From Saccharopolyspora_C sp047200635 (GTDB taxonomy: Bacteria > Actinomycetota > Actinomycetes > Mycobacteriales > Pseudonocardiaceae), in contig NZ_JBJZOI010000021.1 of NCBI RefSeq assembly GCF_047200635.1, forward strand, positions 65,269 to 129,268: 64,000 nt of DNA, given 5' to 3'. The notes under the pieces were generated by a model. That model made no database searches and was not told where the DNA came from. It saw nothing but the letters and a program-made list of their open reading frames with translations. This document shows positions 8,056-16,208 of the stretch, piece by piece; position 1 is the first letter of the stretch, and each line of letters opens with the position of its first letter. The translations under genes were made by a program, and so were the position numbers.

Positions 8056-9175
8056 CGAGGTCCGCTTCGCCGGCGGCGAGGGCGGCCCCGATCCGGCGGA
8101 GCTGGGAGGTGGCGCCGCCGAGGGCGAACTCGTGGCGCTTGGCCGCCACGAAGTACCGGTGCAGCGGGTGCGCCACGTCGATGCCCACCCCGCCGTGCAC
8201 GTGCACCGCGGTGTGCGCGACCCGGTGCCCGGCCTCGGCCGCCCAGAACTTCGCGGTCGCGATCTCGGTCTCGCAGCCCAGGTTCTCGGCCGCGCGCCAG
8301 GCCGCCTGCCAGGTCGTGAGCCGCAGCGACTCCACGTCGACGTAGCCGTCCGCGAGCCGTTGCGAGACGGCCTGGAAGGAACCGATCGGGCGGTCGAACT
8401 GCACGCGCTGCCCAGCGTGCCCGGCGGTGAGCTCCAACGCCCGCTCCAGCACGCCGAGCTGCTCGGCGCAGCCCCCGAGGGCCAGCCGCCCGGCGAGCCA
8501 CCCGGCCACGTCCTCGGTTCCGTCGCCGAGCGCCCGGTCGGCGTCCACGGCCACCTCGTCGAGCTCCAGCAGCGCCTCGGAGTCCCCGTCGACCACCCGT
8601 TGCCGGTGCACCGCCACGCCTCCGGCGTCGGCGTCCACCACGAAGACCCGCGTTCCCCCCGGTGTCGCGGCGGGCACCAGGAAGGCGTCCGCGACCGGCC
8701 CGGCCGGTACCGCCGTCTTCTCGCCGACCAGAACCCACCTGTCGTCCCGGTGCTCCGCGCGGGTCGCGGGGACGGCCGGGCGCGGGTCGGCTCCCTCGGC
8801 GAACGCGGGCGCGAGCACCACGTCCCCGCTCGCGGCGGGACCGGCCCAGCGCTCCCGCACGCGCGTGTCGCCGAACCGCAGCACCGCGCCCGCGCAGGCG
8901 ACCACCGAGGCCAGGTACGGCACCGGTGCGACGGCCCGGCCGAGCTCGACGAGGACCCCGCACTGCTCCAGCACCCCGCACCCGCCGCCGCCGAGCTCCT
9001 CGGGCAGCGCGGCGCCGAGCACCCCGGCGCCGGCCAGCGCCGACCACAGCGCGCGGTCGAACCGGTCCGGGCCGCCCTCGACTTCCCGCAGGCGCTCGGC
9101 GGTCGCGTGGTCCGCGAGGACGTCGCGGGTCAGCTCGGCCAGGACGCGCTGCCGCTCGGCGGGGGCGAAATCCAT
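8051..9175 (-). CDS. fadE27: Acyl-CoA dehydrogenase FadE27 (ChsE5-type subunit)
   Basis: This 374-residue protein has the acyl-CoA dehydrogenase fold: N-terminal helices (PEELGGGGCGVLEQCGVLVELGR), a middle beta domain, and a C-terminal helical domain with QFDRPIGSFQAVSQRLAD (about residues 258-275) and AHTAVHVHGGVGIDVAHPLHRYF. It follows M. tuberculosis FadE27 closely. There FadE26 and FadE27 form an alpha2beta2 steroid-specific dehydrogenase (ChsE4-ChsE5) that acts on long sterol side-chain CoA esters. The adjacent, co-directional FadE26 gene supports the same complex here. Its stop codon lies inside an inverted repeat. Confidence 0.9.
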   Translation of the reverse strand: MDFAPAERQRVLAELTRDVLADHATAERLREVEGGPDRFDRALWSALAGAGVLGAALPEELGGGGCGVLEQCGVLVELGRAVAPVPYLASVVACAGAVLRFGDTRVRERWAGPAASGDVVLAPAFAEGADPRPAVPATRAEHRDDRWVLVGEKTAVPAGPVADAFLVPAATPGGTRVFVVDADAGGVAVHRQRVVDGDSEALLELDEVAVDADRALGDGTEDVAGWLAGRLALGGCAEQLGVLERALELTAGHAGQRVQFDRPIGSFQAVSQRLADGYVDVESLRLTTWQAAWRAAENLGCETEIATAKFWAAEAGHRVAHTAVHVHGGVGIDVAHPLHRYFVAAKRHEFALGGATSQLRRIGAALAAGEADLD

Positions 9176-9202
9176 CGTGGACCTCCGTGGGTGGGATCGG
9201 GA

Positions 9203-10381
9203 TCAGCGGCGGGCCGGCGGCAGGCCGAGCCCCGCGGTCGAGACGATGTCGCGCTGCACCTCGTTGGTGCCGCCGCCGAAGGTGAGGATCAGCGCGGCGC
9301 GGTGCATCCGCTCGATCCGCCCGCGCAGCGCCGCGCCCGGGGAACCGGTGCGCACGTGCGCGGTGGGGCCCAGCACCTCCATCAGCAACCGGTAGGCCTC
9401 GACGGCCAGCTCCGTGCCGTAGACCTTCGTGGCCGAGGCCGTGGCGGGTGCCGGTTCCCGCTCGGCGGCCCAGGCGATCTTCCAGTTCATCAGCTTCAGC
9501 ACCTCGGCTCCCGCGTGCACCCGCGCGAGGTGCGTGCGCACCCACTCCTGGTCCAGCACCCGGCCCCCGCCGGGCAGCTCGGTGGCGGCCGCCCACTCCC
9601 GGACCCGCGCCAGGGCGGAGCGGATCGGCGCGGCGGAGGTGAGCGCGACCCGCTCGTGGTTGAGCTGGTTGGTGATCAGCGGCCAGCCCGCGTTCTCCGC
9701 GCCGACCAGCGCCGTGGCGGGCACCCGCACGTCCTCGTAGTAGGTGGCGCTGGTGGTCGGACCCGCGACGGTGCGGACCGGGGTCCAGGAGAAGCCCGGC
9801 GAGCTCGTCGGCACGATGAGCACGCTGAGTCCCCGGTGCTTGCGCGCCTCCGGATCGGTGCGGCAGGCGAGCCAGACGTGGTCGGCGTACTGCACCAGGC
9901 TGGTCCACATCTTCCGCCCGTTGATCACGTAGTCGTCCCCGTCGCGGACGGCGCTGGTGCGCAGCGAGGCGAGGTCGGTCCCGGCCTCCGGTTCGGAGTA
10001 GCCGATGCAGAAGTGCAGCTCGCCGGAGGCGATGCCGGGCAGGAAGTGCGCCCGCTGCTCCGGGCTGCCGTAGCGCATGATCGTGGGAGCGATGCTGTTG
10101 AGCGTCAGGAACGGCACCGGCACGCCGGCGACGGCGGCCTCGTCGGTGAAGATGAGCTGCTCCAGCACGGTTCCGCCGTGGCCGCCGTGCTCGCGCGGCC
10201 AGCCGAGCGCCAGCCAGCCGTCGGATCCGAGCCGCCGCACGATCCGCTTGTACGCCTCGCCGTCGCCGTAGTCGCCGCCCTCGGAGAGCTCCGCGCGGAG
10301 CTCGTCGGTCATGAGCCCCGCGAAGTAGTCGCGCAGCCGCTCCCGCAGCCGGTGCTCGTCGGGGGTGAAGCCGATGTGCAT
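9203..10381 (-). CDS. fadE26: Acyl-CoA dehydrogenase FadE26 (ChsE4-type subunit)
   Basis: A 392-residue acyl-CoA dehydrogenase with the full-length family segments CIGYSEPEAGTDLASLRT (about residues 124-140), KMWTSLVQYADHVWLACRTDP, ITNQLNHERVAL and the C-terminal FAD/CoA motif FGGGTNEVQRDIVSTAGLGLP. It matches FadE26, the partner of FadE27. The ATG at 10381 starts MHIGFTPDEHRLR, the expected N-terminus. A perfect KstR operator lies 34 bp upstream, so this is the first gene of the KstR-controlled fadE26-fadE27-fadD17 unit. Confidence 0.92.
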   Translation of the reverse strand: MHIGFTPDEHRLRERLRDYFAGLMTDELRAELSEGGDYGDGEAYKRIVRRLGSDGWLALGWPREHGGHGGTVLEQLIFTDEAAVAGVPVPFLTLNSIAPTIMRYGSPEQRAHFLPGIASGELHFCIGYSEPEAGTDLASLRTSAVRDGDDYVINGRKMWTSLVQYADHVWLACRTDPEARKHRGLSVLIVPTSSPGFSWTPVRTVAGPTTSATYYEDVRVPATALVGAENAGWPLITNQLNHERVALTSAAPIRSALARVREWAAATELPGGGRVLDQEWVRTHLARVHAGAEVLKLMNWKIAWAAEREPAPATASATKVYGTELAVEAYRLLMEVLGPTAHVRTGSPGAALRGRIERMHRAALILTFGGGTNEVQRDIVSTAGLGLPPARR

Positions 10382-10415
10382 GGGGCCTCCTGCCGCGGCC
10401 GTTCCGGTGCGAATG

Positions 10416-10429
10416 TGGAACGTGTTTCA
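10416..10429. promoter_or_regulatory. KstR operator upstream of fadE26
   Basis: TGGAACGTGTTTCA fits TnnAACnnGTTnnA exactly. It lies 34 bp before the fadE26 ATG in the 356-bp divergent gap; a second perfect copy at 10539 faces the ferredoxin gene. Confidence 0.8.
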
Positions 10430-10737
10430 TTCGACCATAGATCGAGTCCTGGCGATCGGTCGACCACTCGTGTGCACCAAAGTTCACCCCCGAGGCGGGC
10501 TCCTCTCGCTTTCGGTGAGCTGGCTCGTTGGGATAGCGTGAAACGAGTTCTATTCGGAAGTGTCGGAGTCTGGCCGGGGTCGGGTCGAGCGCGGCCGGGT
10601 CGGGTGCGGAAGCGGTTCAGTTCGACACCGCTCGGATGGAGCAGTCGCGCGGGAGGTGTCCGCTCGTTGCTCCCAGGTGTCCGGTGCTCCCGCCCGCCCG
10701 GTCCTCGTCCCGGGTGCCACGAGCGCGGAGGGAAGCG
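10430..10737. other. Divergent regulatory gap, fadE26 / ferredoxin
   Basis: No gene is supported here. The stretch holds the second perfect KstR operator (10539-10552). An untranslated leader of about 185 nt then separates it from the ferredoxin ATG. That leader carries open frames, but none has a ribosome site or family similarity. Confidence 0.6.
10539..10552. promoter_or_regulatory. KstR operator upstream of ferredoxin/adh/mce4 unit
   Basis: TGAAACGAGTTCTA matches the KstR consensus exactly. It is 185 bp upstream of the ferredoxin ATG, so the transcript would have a long leader. Confidence 0.75.
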
Positions 10738-10947
10738 ATGGAGATCGGTGTGCGGTCCGAGCTGTGCGAGGCCAACGGCGTGTGCGCCGCGCTGGCCCCG
10801 GAGGTCTTCGAGCTCGACGACGACGAGCTGCTGCACGTCCGTCGGCCGGTGTCGGCCGAGGAGGTGGAACACGTTTCTGAAGCGGTCGAGAGTTGCCCCA
10901 AGGGTGCCCTGTTCTGGATGAACGAAGTGAACAACGACGACGCTTGA
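10738..10947 (+). CDS. fdxD: [3Fe-4S] ferredoxin, FdxD-like
   Basis: A 69-residue one-electron carrier. It has exactly three cysteines in the arrangement C10-x5-C16 ... C53-P54, with Asn13 where a four-iron cluster would have a fourth cysteine, so a [3Fe-4S] cluster is expected. The middle APEVFELDDDE and the acidic surface are typical of P450-partner ferredoxins. The ATG at 10738 has GGAGGGAAGC just upstream and gives the usual family length. It lies between fadE26 and the mce4 unit, as FdxD (Rv3503c) does in M. tuberculosis. No P450 or ferredoxin reductase is in the window. A near-match to the KstR operator lies inside the coding sequence (10865-10878). Confidence 0.85.
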   Translation: MEIGVRSELCEANGVCAALAPEVFELDDDELLHVRRPVSAEEVEHVSEAVESCPKGALFWMNEVNNDDA

Positions 10948-10954
10948 AGCGAAT

Positions 10955-10968
10955 AGGAACACGTTCTA
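10955..10968. promoter_or_regulatory. KstR-type operator before alcohol dehydrogenase
   Basis: AGGAACACGTTCTA matches the consensus except at the first base. It sits 7 bp after the ferredoxin stop and 58 bp before the dehydrogenase start. This suggests a second KstR-controlled promoter inside the run. Confidence 0.7.
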
Positions 10969-11026
10969 TTCTGTGTCGCACGCAGCAGTCGTCGCGGGCG
11001 GCCCCGGACTCGGTGAGGAGAAGCCG

Positions 11027-12115
11027 GTGAAGGCAGCGGTGCTCAAGGAGATCGGCGACGCCCGGCTCGACGTCCGCTCGGACGCGGGGGTGGTCGCTCC
11101 CGGTCCGAACGACGTCCACGTCCGGATCAGGGCGGCCGGCATCTGCCACAGCGACGTGTCCGCGATGAACGGCACGCTGCCCGCGCTGGCGCCCGGGGTG
11201 ATGGGCCACGAGGGCGCGGGCGAGGTGCTGGCGGTGGGGGACGGGGTCGCGGACCTCGCGCCCGGTGACCGGGTGACCGTCACGTTCGTCCCGCCCTGCG
11301 GCGGCTGCCGGGACTGCCTCAACGGGCAACCGCACCTGTGCGCGGTGCACACCATCGCCGCGTTCACCTCGCCCCGGTTCGAGGTCGGCGCCGAGCCGGT
11401 GTTCGGCTTCGCCGGGTGCGGCACCTTCGCCGAGGAGCTGGTGCTGCCCCGGGACGGTGCGATCAAGATCGATGCCGACGTGCCGTTCGAGATCGCGGCG
11501 CTGCTGGGTTGCGGGGTGCTGACCGGGGTCGGGGCGGTGCTCAACACCGCCCGGGTCGAGCCGGGCTCCACGGCGGTCGTCATCGGCTGCGGCGGAGTGG
11601 GCATCTCGGTGATCCAGGGGCTGCGGCTGGCCGGCGCCGCGCAGATCGTCGCGGTCGACCCGATCACCGCCAAGCACGCCGACGCCGAGCGGTTCGGCGC
11701 CACCCGCACCACCACTCCGGACGGGCTCGACGAGCTCAAGCAGGAGCTCACCGGCGGTGCCGGGTTCGACTACGCCATCGAGGTCGTCGGGCGCTCGGGC
11801 ACCATCCGCGCCGCCTACGACGCCACCAGGCGCGGCGGCAGCGTCGTCATCGTCGGCGCGGGTGGACCGGAGGAGAAGGTCGAGTTCACCGCGCAGGAGC
11901 TGTTCATCAACGAGCGCAAGATCCTGCCCTCGTTCTACGGCTCGGCCGACCCGCGCCGCGACATCGACCGGATGGTGCGGTTGTGGCGCGCGGGCCGCCT
12001 CGACCTGGAAGGCATGATCAGCCGCCGGCTGCCGCTGACCGAGATCAACGACGGGCTGGCGGCGTTGCGGGACGGGAACTCCGCGCTCGTGCGCCAGATC
12101 GTCACCTTCGACTGA
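11027..12115 (+). CDS. Zinc-dependent alcohol dehydrogenase
   Basis: A 362-residue medium-chain dehydrogenase that oxidises an alcohol with NAD(P). Catalytic zinc ligands are in GICHSDVS (Cys about 40) and GHEGAG (about 59); the structural zinc site has four cysteines in CGGCRDC...HLC (about 91-106). The Rossmann motif VIGCGGVGISV is near 185. GTG at 11027 follows GGTGAGGAG; a longer frame from 10973 would begin almost on the operator. The next gene begins 10 bp downstream. A KstR-type operator precedes it, so oxidation of a sterol-derived alcohol is plausible. M. tuberculosis has no dehydrogenase at this position, so the substrate must be tested. Confidence 0.85.
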   Translation: MKAAVLKEIGDARLDVRSDAGVVAPGPNDVHVRIRAAGICHSDVSAMNGTLPALAPGVMGHEGAGEVLAVGDGVADLAPGDRVTVTFVPPCGGCRDCLNGQPHLCAVHTIAAFTSPRFEVGAEPVFGFAGCGTFAEELVLPRDGAIKIDADVPFEIAALLGCGVLTGVGAVLNTARVEPGSTAVVIGCGGVGISVIQGLRLAGAAQIVAVDPITAKHADAERFGATRTTTPDGLDELKQELTGGAGFDYAIEVVGRSGTIRAAYDATRRGGSVVIVGAGGPEEKVEFTAQELFINERKILPSFYGSADPRRDIDRMVRLWRAGRLDLEGMISRRLPLTEINDGLAALRDGNSALVRQIVTFD

Positions 12116-12125
12116 GGAGTCCACC

Positions 12126-13025
12126 GTGGACGATCCCGTGCAGCTGGACCTCACCGGGAAGGTCGCCGTGGTCACCGGTGCCGGGGCCGGGCTGGGCCGG
12201 GCGGAGGCGCTGGCGCTGGCGGCGGCCGGGGCGGACGTGGTGGTCAACGACGTGTCCGAGGCGGCCGGTTCGGTGGCCGCCGAGATCCGCGACTTCGGGG
12301 GCCGGGCTGCCGCGGTGCGCGGTGACGTCGGGGACGGCGAGGTCGCCGACGAGCTGCTCGCGGCGGCGCTGGGGCACTTCGGCGGGTTGCACGTGGTGGT
12401 GAACAACGCGGGCGTGCTGCGCGACCGGATGGTGTTCACCATGAGCGACCAGGAGTGGGACGAGGTCGTGCGGGTCCACCTGCGCGGCCACTTCCTGCTC
12501 TGCCGCGCGGCCGCCGCGCACTGGCGCGCCCGGGCGAAGGAGACCGGGGCCGAGGTGTACGGGCGGATCGTCAACACCGCCTCGGAGGCCTTCCTGCTCG
12601 GCTCCGCGGGGCAGCCGAACTACGCCGCCGCCAAGGCGGGCATCGCGGCGCTGACCGTCTCCACCGCCCGCGCGCTGGCCCGCTACGGGGTGCGCGCGAA
12701 CGCGATCTGCCCGCGCGCGCGGACCGCGATGACCGAGTCCGCGTTCGGTCCCGCGCCGGAGGGGGAGGTGGATCCGCTCTCCACCGAGCACGTCGCGCCG
12801 TTCGTCGCCTACCTCGCCGCGCCCGCCGCCGAGGCGATCAGCGGGCAGGTCTTCGTGGTGCACGGCGGTCAGGTCGCGCTGATGGCGCCGCCCACCGTCG
12901 AGCGCCGGTTCGAGGCCGAGGGCGCGACCTGGACCGTCGAAGAACTGCACCGCAGCGTCGGCGCGCACTTCGCCGCGCGCGACGGAGGGATGTTCACCAG
13001 CACCGACCTGCTCTCGCCGACCTAG
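12126..13025 (+). CDS. hsd4A: 17-beta-HSD4-type short-chain dehydrogenase (Hsd4A / Rv3502c-like)
   Basis: A 299-residue SDR with TGAGAGLG nucleotide-binding motif (about residue 17), NNAG, and the catalytic pair Tyr166/Lys170 in NYAAAKAG. The C-terminal extension beyond the usual 250 residues (VERRFEAEGATWTVEELH) is typical of the Rv3502c/Hsd4A type. In mycobacteria such enzymes act as 17-beta-hydroxysteroid and 3-hydroxyacyl-CoA side-chain dehydrogenases. It starts with GTG at 12126 behind a GGAG element. It holds the same relative place as Rv3502c between fdxD and yrbE4A. A paralogue lies at 35521. Confidence 0.8.
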   Translation: MDDPVQLDLTGKVAVVTGAGAGLGRAEALALAAAGADVVVNDVSEAAGSVAAEIRDFGGRAAAVRGDVGDGEVADELLAAALGHFGGLHVVVNNAGVLRDRMVFTMSDQEWDEVVRVHLRGHFLLCRAAAAHWRARAKETGAEVYGRIVNTASEAFLLGSAGQPNYAAAKAGIAALTVSTARALARYGVRANAICPRARTAMTESAFGPAPEGEVDPLSTEHVAPFVAYLAAPAAEAISGQVFVVHGGQVALMAPPTVERRFEAEGATWTVEELHRSVGAHFAARDGGMFTSTDLLSPT

Positions 13026-13071
13026 CGCCCGGTGCCGGGCCGAGCCGCACCGACCAGGAGGAGTGACAACG

Positions 13072-14580
13072 ATGTCGCTGACCGTGCAGCAGCACCGCGA
13101 GCAGGTCGGGCTGGAGGACGGCTCGCTGTTCGTCGAGGGGCGGTGGCAGCAGGCCCGCTCCGGCGAGACCTGGACCCACCACCACCCGGCCACGCAGGAG
13201 GCGATCGGGCGGTTCCCGGTCGCGGGTCCGGAGGACGTCGACGAGGCGGTGCGCGCCGCGCGGCGCGCGTTCGACGAGAGCGACTGGCCGCGGTGGCGCG
13301 CCGGGCAGCGGGTGAAGCTGCTGCACCGCTGCGCGGAGGCCCTGCGCGAGCACGCCGAGGAGCTGCGCGGCCTGCAGGCGCTGGACAACGGGGTGCCGCT
13401 GTCCTTCGGCACCGTCTACGCGGGCTCGGTCGACGTGGCCGCGGACGTGTTCGACCACCACGCCGGCTGGATCGACAAGGCGGGGGGCGAGACGTTGCCG
13501 CCCTACCAGGGCGGTGATCACCTGGCGCTGACCGTGCGCGAGCCGGTCGGCGTGGTCGCGGCGATCCTGCCGTGGAACGCGCCGTTCCTGCTGTTCGCGC
13601 AGAAGGTGGCGCCGGCCCTGGCCGCCGGGTGCACCGTGGTGCTCAAGCCCTCCGAGCACGCGACCTTCGCCGTGCTGCGGATGGTGCGGCTGCTGGCCGA
13701 GGCGGGCGTGCCCGGTGGCGTGCTCAACGTGGTGACCGGGACCGGCGAGACCACCGGTGAGCCGCTGATCAACCACCCCGGCGTGGACAAGATCAGTTTC
13801 ACCGGCAGCCGCGAGGTCGGCAGGCGCATCGTCGAGGCCGCCGCGCCGACGATGAAGCGGGTGTCGCTGGAGCTCGGCGGCAAGAGCCCCGCGCTGGTGT
13901 TCGCCGACGCCGACGCCGGGATGGCCGGGATGACCGCGATGGGCATGGTGACCCTCGGGCTGTCCGGGCAGGCCTGCGTGGCGCACACCAGGGCGCTGGT
14001 GCACCGGGACGTCTACGACGAATTCCTCGACGCGGCCGGGATGATCGCGGACTCGGTCACCTACGGCGACCCGTTCGACCCGGGCGTGCTGGCCAGCCCG
14101 CTGATCAACGAGCGGCAGCTCGGCCGGGTGCTGGACCTGGTCCACCAGGGCGAGCGGGAGGGCGCCCGGCTGGTCACCGGCGGGGTTCGCGCCGACGGAG
14201 AGCTGGCGGCCGGGAACTTCGTCACCCCGGCGATCTTCGCGGAGGTGGACAACGCGATGGCCATCGCGCGCCAGGAGGTCTTCGGGCCGGTGCTGTCGGT
14301 GATCCCGTTCGAGGACGAGGACGAGGCGGTCCGGCTGGCCAACGACACCGAGTACGGGCTGGGCGCGGGCGTGTTCACCACCGACGTCCAGCGCGCCTTC
14401 CGGGTCGCGCGCCGGATCCGCGCGGGCACGGTCGGCATCAACGGATTCCAGGTGGAGCCGCACCTGCCCTTCGGCGGCTACAAGCAGTCCGGCCTCGGCC
14501 GCGAGGGCGGGCGCGGCGCGTTCGAGGCCTACACCGAGCTCAAGTCGGTCCTGCTGCCCCTGTCCGGGGAGATGATGTGA
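13072..14580 (+). CDS. Aldehyde dehydrogenase
   Basis: A 502-residue NAD(P)-dependent aldehyde dehydrogenase. General base Glu267 lies in LELGGKSP and nucleophile Cys302 in GQACVA; PWNAPF, KPSEHA and the C-terminal PFGGYKQSGLGREGG are all present, so it should be active. ATG at 13072 is 9 bp from the strong AGGAGG; the GTG at 13063 would touch it. Placed directly after an alcohol dehydrogenase and an SDR in a KstR-headed run, it could carry a sterol-derived aldehyde to the acid that a FadD ligase needs. That pathway link is inference. Confidence 0.88.
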   Translation: MSLTVQQHREQVGLEDGSLFVEGRWQQARSGETWTHHHPATQEAIGRFPVAGPEDVDEAVRAARRAFDESDWPRWRAGQRVKLLHRCAEALREHAEELRGLQALDNGVPLSFGTVYAGSVDVAADVFDHHAGWIDKAGGETLPPYQGGDHLALTVREPVGVVAAILPWNAPFLLFAQKVAPALAAGCTVVLKPSEHATFAVLRMVRLLAEAGVPGGVLNVVTGTGETTGEPLINHPGVDKISFTGSREVGRRIVEAAAPTMKRVSLELGGKSPALVFADADAGMAGMTAMGMVTLGLSGQACVAHTRALVHRDVYDEFLDAAGMIADSVTYGDPFDPGVLASPLINERQLGRVLDLVHQGEREGARLVTGGVRADGELAAGNFVTPAIFAEVDNAMAIARQEVFGPVLSVIPFEDEDEAVRLANDTEYGLGAGVFTTDVQRAFRVARRIRAGTVGINGFQVEPHLPFGGYKQSGLGREGGRGAFEAYTELKSVLLPLSGEMM

Positions 14581-14581
14581 G

Positions 14582-15331
14582 GTGGCCCGGCTGAACGGCA
14601 AGGTCGCGATCATCACCGGTGCGGCCGGCGGGCAGGGCGCCGCCGCCGCGCGGCGCTTCGTCGCCGAGGGCGCCCGGGTCCTGCTGGCCGACGTCGCCGA
14701 CGAGACCGGGGCCGCGGTGGCGGCCGAGCTCGGAGCGGCGGCGCGGTACCGGCACCTCGACGTCGGCACCGCGGCGGACTGGGCGGCGGCCGTGCGGGTG
14801 GCGGAGCAGGAGTTCGGACCGGTCTCGGTGCTCGTGAACAACGCCGGGATCCTGCACCTGGCGCCGATCGCCGAGACCGATCCCGCCGACTACGAGCGGG
14901 TGCTGCGCACCAACCAGCTCGGCACCTTCCTCGGGATGCGCGCGGTGCTGAGCTCCATGCCCGGGGGCGGGTCCATCGTGAACGTGTCCTCGGTGGAGGG
15001 ACTCGCGGGGATGCCCGGCACGATCGCCTACTCGGCCAGCAAGTTCGCCATCCGCGGCATGACCAAGGTGGCCGCCCTGGAGCTGGGAGCGCGCGGGATC
15101 CGGGTGAACTCGGTGCACCCGGGTGTGATCGACACCGACATGGTGCGCGCCGCGGCGGGCACCGCGCTGCACGGGTTCGCGAAGTCGCGCCTGGCGCTGG
15201 GCAGGCTCGGCCGCGCCGAGGAGATCGCCGAGCTGGTGCTGTTCCTGGCCTCCGACGAGAGCTCCTACTGCACCGGCGCGGAATTCGTCGCCGACGGCGG
15301 GGCGACCGCCGCGCATTCCCTTGCCCCGTAG
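14582..15331 (+). CDS. Short-chain dehydrogenase, 3-alpha/20-beta-hydroxysteroid type
   Basis: A 249-residue SDR with TGAAGGQGAA for nucleotide binding, VNNAGI, and catalytic Tyr150/Lys154 in YSASKF. SSVEGLAGMPGT and DESSYCTGAEFVADGG resemble the 20-beta-HSD-like protein FabG3/Rv2002. That suggests it reduces or oxidises a steroid ketone or hydroxyl, but many SDRs share these blocks. GTG at 14582 lies one base after the aldehyde dehydrogenase stop, with GGGGAG upstream, so the genes are translationally coupled. It is the last oxidoreductase before the mce4 importer. Confidence 0.75.
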   Translation: MARLNGKVAIITGAAGGQGAAAARRFVAEGARVLLADVADETGAAVAAELGAAARYRHLDVGTAADWAAAVRVAEQEFGPVSVLVNNAGILHLAPIAETDPADYERVLRTNQLGTFLGMRAVLSSMPGGGSIVNVSSVEGLAGMPGTIAYSASKFAIRGMTKVAALELGARGIRVNSVHPGVIDTDMVRAAAGTALHGFAKSRLALGRLGRAEEIAELVLFLASDESSYCTGAEFVADGGATAAHSLAP

Positions 15332-15365
15332 GAACATCCGGGCACGTCTTCGAGGTGGTGGAGCG

Positions 15366-15413
15366 ATGGTCATCGCGGCCGGCGCACCCGACCGGACCGG
15401 GAGCGCGCGATGA
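15366..15413 (+). CDS. Possible 15-residue leader peptide before yrbE4A
   Basis: ATG at 15366 follows GGTGGTGGAG and reads 15 codons (MVIAAGAPDRTGSAR) to a TGA that overlaps the yrbE4A ATG as ATGA. The geometry is that of a translationally coupled upstream frame. It may be chance: the stretch is short and has no recognisable family. If translated, it would feed ribosomes to yrbE4A. Confidence 0.25.
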   Translation: MVIAAGAPDRTGSAR

Positions 15414-16204
15414 GCTCGCCGGGCGCGAGCCACCGCGTCCCGGCCGGTGCGGCCTTCGCCGAGGCCGGGCGGATCGCCACGCTGTCCTGGGAGGTGCTGC
15501 GCGCGATCCCGAAGCGGCCCTTCCAGTTCCGGGAGTGGGTGCAGCAGGCGTGGCTGTTCGCCGCCGTGACGATCCTGCCCACCGCGCTGGTGGCGATCCC
15601 GTTCGGCGCGGTGATCGCGATGCAGCTCGGCTCGCTGACCCAGCAGATCGGTGCGCAGTCCTTCACCGGCGCGGCCAGCGCGCTGTCCATCCTGCAGCAG
15701 GCCAGCCCGCTCATCACCGCGCTGCTGGTGGCCGGGGCCGGTGGCTCGGCGGTGTGCGCCGACATCGGCGCCCGCACCATCCGCGAGGAGATCGACGCGA
15801 TGGAGGTGCTGGGCGTCCCGGTGATCCACCGGCTGATCGTGCCGAGGGTGCTGGGCGCGGTGTTCGTGTCGGTGCTGCTCAACGGGCTGGTCAGCGTGGT
15901 GGGCGTGGCGGGCGGCTACTTCTTCAACGTGGTGCTCCAGGGCGGCACCCCGGGTGCCTACCTGGCCAGCTTCAACGCGCTCGCGCAGCTGCCGGACCTG
16001 TACGTCAGCGAGCTCAAGGCGCTGATCTACGGCTTCGTGGCCGGGGTCGTGGCGGCCTATCGAGGGTTGAACCCGGCCGGCGGGCCGAAGGGCGTCGGGG
16101 ACGCGGTGAACCAGGCCGTCGTGATCACCTTCCTGCTGCTGTTCGCGATCAACCTCGTGCTCACCGGCCTGTACCTGCAACTCGTTCCGCCGAAGGAGTT
16201 GTGA
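15410..16204 (+). CDS. yrbE4A: Mce4 ABC-importer permease YrbE4A
   Basis: A 264-residue integral membrane permease of the MlaE/YrbE family, one of two that form the membrane channel of the Mce4 sterol importer. About five hydrophobic segments are visible (such as AAVTILPTALVAIPFGAVIAM and VITFLLLFAINLVLTGLYL). The family-diagnostic EEIDAMEVLG coupling segment follows GARTIR. ATG at 15410 was chosen for length and the N-terminal cytoplasmic leader. It is followed 4 bp later by yrbE4B. No MceG ATPase gene is in the window, as is usual: one MceG serves all Mce systems. Confidence 0.93.
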   Translation: MSSPGASHRVPAGAAFAEAGRIATLSWEVLRAIPKRPFQFREWVQQAWLFAAVTILPTALVAIPFGAVIAMQLGSLTQQIGAQSFTGAASALSILQQASPLITALLVAGAGGSAVCADIGARTIREEIDAMEVLGVPVIHRLIVPRVLGAVFVSVLLNGLVSVVGVAGGYFFNVVLQGGTPGAYLASFNALAQLPDLYVSELKALIYGFVAGVVAAYRGLNPAGGPKGVGDAVNQAVVITFLLLFAINLVLTGLYLQLVPPKEL

Positions 16205-16208
16205 GCCG

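Noticed and set aside
10560..10880. A GTG-started frame just after the KstR operator as an extra gene
   Set aside because: Arg/Gly-rich translation, no ribosome site, and it overlaps the well-supported ferredoxin in another frame.
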